A stretch of 64,000 nt of DNA, from NCBI RefSeq assembly GCF_011764425.1, contig NZ_BLPF01000004.1, forward strand, positions 818,001-882,000, read 5' to 3'. This stretch comes from Phytohabitans houttuyneae (GTDB taxonomy: Bacteria > Actinomycetota > Actinomycetes > Mycobacteriales > Micromonosporaceae). This document shows, piece by piece, positions 62,419-64,000 of this stretch. The notes beneath the pieces are model-generated. The model did no database searches, was not told where the DNA came from, and saw nothing but the letters and a program-made list of their open reading frames with translations. Position numbers and translations under genes: made by a program. Position 1 is the first letter of the stretch. Each line of letters opens with the position of its first letter.

Positions 62419-63425
62419 CCATCACGATCGAGCCGCCGCCGGCCGCGAGCCCTCCTCGCGAGCCGTCCGCGCCGAGCCCGCCACCGTCCGCGCCGTCGCC
62501 GCAGCCGCAGCCGGCTCCGTCACCGCCGCCGCGACCGGGGCCGCCCGTGGTCAGCCTCGCGCTCCAGCTGCCCGGCATCGCGCTGAGCATCCTCGCCGCG
62601 GTGGCGCTGGGCTTCGTCGTGCACCTGACGCTGCTTTCGCAGGTGCAGTACGAGCGCAACCAGCAGACGGCCTTCGCCGACTTCCGGGCCGAGCTGGCGC
62701 GGGGCACGGCGCCGGTCGGTCAGACGCGGCTGGAGTTCGCGGACGGGGCCGAAGAGGGTACCGAGCACCTCGTCAGCCCCGGCTCGGCTGTCGCGGTACT
62801 GCGAATCCCCGCCATCGGCCTGCGGACCGTCGTGTTCGAAGGCACGACCGGCGAAGTGCTGCAGCTCGGTCCCGGGCACCGCCGTGACAGCGTCCTACCT
62901 GGACAGACCGGGACGGCGGTGGTGATGGGCCGGCGGGCGGCGTACGGCGGCCCGTTCCGCGACCTGGACCTGCTCCTGCCCGGCGACCGGATCACCGTGA
63001 CGACCGGACAGGGCGAGCACGAGTACCGGGTGATCGGGCTGCGCCATCCCGGCGAGCCCGCACCGCCCCCGCTGGCCGCCGGCAAGGGCCGGATGACGCT
63101 GGTGACGGCGGGCGGCGACCCGTTCATCCCGCAGGACATCCTGCGCGTCGACGCCGATCTGGTCAGCCCCACCCAGCCGACGCCGGCCCGCAAGTTCGGC
63201 GCGACGTCGCTGCCGCCCGCGGAAGCCGCACTGGCCACCGATTCGGGCGCCTGGACGCCGCTCATGCTGTGGGGTCAGGCGCTGCTGCTCGCCACGCTGG
63301 GAGTCACCTATCTGCGCGCCCGTTGGGGTGGATGGCAGGCGTGGATCGTCGGTGCTCCCGTCCTGCTCGCCCTGGGGTTGGCCATCGCCGACCAGGCCGC
63401 GCGACTGCTGCCCAACCTCCTGTAG
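62415..63425 (+). CDS. Sortase-fold protein lacking catalytic His and Cys (pseudosortase)
   Basis: 336 residues, ATG overlapping the previous stop. A Pro-rich cytoplasmic stretch and a membrane helix (about 50-75) lead to a sortase E-like domain: [50 protein letters not shown]. The position of the catalytic His (normally GHR) reads GRR with Arg173, and the TLxTC motif reads TLVTA with Ala232. The Arg strand (LRVDADL) remains. Two C-terminal helices follow (about 285-330). It therefore cannot transpeptidate by the usual mechanism. It may bind the LAxTG protein or the transporter as a scaffold. It is followed by pstB. Confidence 0.85.
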   Translation: MTITIEPPPAASPPREPSAPSPPPSAPSPQPQPAPSPPPRPGPPVVSLALQLPGIALSILAAVALGFVVHLTLLSQVQYERNQQTAFADFRAELARGTAPVGQTRLEFADGAEEGTEHLVSPGSAVAVLRIPAIGLRTVVFEGTTGEVLQLGPGHRRDSVLPGQTGTAVVMGRRAAYGGPFRDLDLLLPGDRITVTTGQGEHEYRVIGLRHPGEPAPPPLAAGKGRMTLVTAGGDPFIPQDILRVDADLVSPTQPTPARKFGATSLPPAEAALATDSGAWTPLMLWGQALLLATLGVTYLRARWGGWQAWIVGAPVLLALGLAIADQAARLLPNLL

Positions 63426-63446
63426 CGGTCTAGAAAGGACAGTGCC

Positions 63447-64000
63447 GTGACTCAGATCGACGACGCGACAATGGTCGACCTCGGTCCGCCGGTCGCCGCG
63501 ACGGCGCCCGTGCCGCGGCGGGACGCCAGCGGCCTGGCGAGCCTGGACGCGCGGTCCATCTCCGCCTGGTTCGGCGACCACAAGGTGCTCGACCGTGTGT
63601 CGCTCACCATGCCGGCGGGCAAGGTGACCGCGCTGATCGGGCCGTCGGGCTGTGGCAAGTCGACGTTCCTGCGGATCCTCAACCGGATGCACGAGCTCGT
63701 GCCGAGCGCGTCGCTCGCCGGTGAGGTTCTGCTCGACGGCCGCGACCTCTACTCGGCGGAGCGCCGCATCACCGACGCCCGCCGGCAGGTGGGCATGGTG
63801 TTTCAAAAGCCCAACCCTTTCCCGGCGATGTCGATTTACGACAACGTCGTGGCGGGGCTGAAGCTCACGGGTACCAGGGTCTCCCGCGGCGAACGGGACG
63901 ACCTCGTGGAGGAGACGCTGACCAAGGCGGGCCTGTGGAAGGAGGTTCGCGACCGGCTGCGCCAGCCCGGTGGCGCGCTCTCCGGCGGGCAGCAGCAGCG
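63447..64000 (+). CDS. pstB: Phosphate ABC transporter ATPase PstB (3' end outside window)
   Basis: At least 184 residues from GTG 63447 with AAAGGA upstream. Walker A GPSGCGKST, followed by LRILNRMHELVP, FQKPNPFPAMSIYDNVVAGLK (Q-loop region) and the start of the signature (ALSGGQQQR) are characteristic of PstB. A 40-residue polar N-terminal extension precedes the usual start. It completes the transporter with PstC, PstA and PstS, and closes the operon after the intervening surface genes. Confidence 0.96.
   Translation, partial: MTQIDDATMVDLGPPVAATAPVPRRDASGLASLDARSISAWFGDHKVLDRVSLTMPAGKVTALIGPSGCGKSTFLRILNRMHELVPSASLAGEVLLDGRDLYSAERRITDARRQVGMVFQKPNPFPAMSIYDNVVAGLKLTGTRVSRGERDDLVEETLTKAGLWKEVRDRLRQPGGALSGGQQQ

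Overview
The window is high-GC actinomycete DNA with strong G/C third-position codons, GTG/TTG starts, many 1-8 bp gene overlaps and dense secondary metabolism. The gene set (modular PKS, PAS-LuxR regulator, LAxTG surface protein, GH87 glucanase) suggests a filamentous actinobacterium, perhaps Micromonosporaceae. The family assignment is inference, since no rRNA or other marker gene is present. No tRNA, rRNA, CRISPR array, insertion sequence or prophage was seen.

Layout. 1-5938: the 3' end of a type I polyketide synthase (KR-ACP of one module, then a full KS-AT-DH-KR-ACP module with a C-terminal docking region). 5943-7968: two bacterial PH-domain membrane proteins. 7997-8686 (-): a PAS-LuxR regulator. 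8974-12978 (-): a secreted multidomain GH87 alpha-1,3-glucanase. 13501-15135: a solute-binding/von Willebrand A protein. 15229-18781: a PadR regulator with a clear promoter-operator, and an ABC exporter. 18854-21489: a small exported protein and a fused SecDF. 21617-23779: small unassigned genes, GNAT and YCII proteins. 24005-28595: a tightly overlapping ACP / ketosynthase / dead ketosynthase / CoA ligase-thioesterase cassette, followed by an MMPL exporter on the other strand (28876-30981) and a two-component system (31108-33013). 32998-38164 (-): a predicted conflict (immune-like) operon of a Trypco1-like small protein and a roughly 1610-residue caspase / Hsp90-type ATPase / winged-HTH repeat protein. 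38290-42669: a septum-formation-like protein, a purple-acid-phosphatase-like enzyme, a NicO metal transporter pair and an FHA protein. 42670-43527: gene-poor, with tandem repeats. 43528-48572 (-): a phytase-like esterase and two solute-binding-like proteins, one with a vWA domain. 48692-51186: PhoD phosphatase and a CHAD protein. 51267-64000: a phosphate (Pst) transporter operon interleaved with large surface proteins and a sortase homologue that lacks its catalytic residues.

How it fits together. From about 39 kb to the end there is a concentration of phosphate-scavenging functions: metallophosphatase, phytase-like esterase, PhoD, polyphosphate-binding CHAD, and PstC-A-S-B. GTTCACC/ATTCACC sites like actinobacterial PHO boxes lie in several of the intergenic regions, so PhoR-PhoP control is plausible. 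The surface proteins inside the pst operon look like a cell-envelope phosphate-capture apparatus.

Data quality. Six genes are each broken by what looks like one missing C in a coding-strand C run (near 456, 6156, 32824, 33225, 44688 and 47668). The same kind of lesion in unrelated genes points to systematic homopolymer undercalling rather than biology. These genes are annotated here at their inferred full extents.
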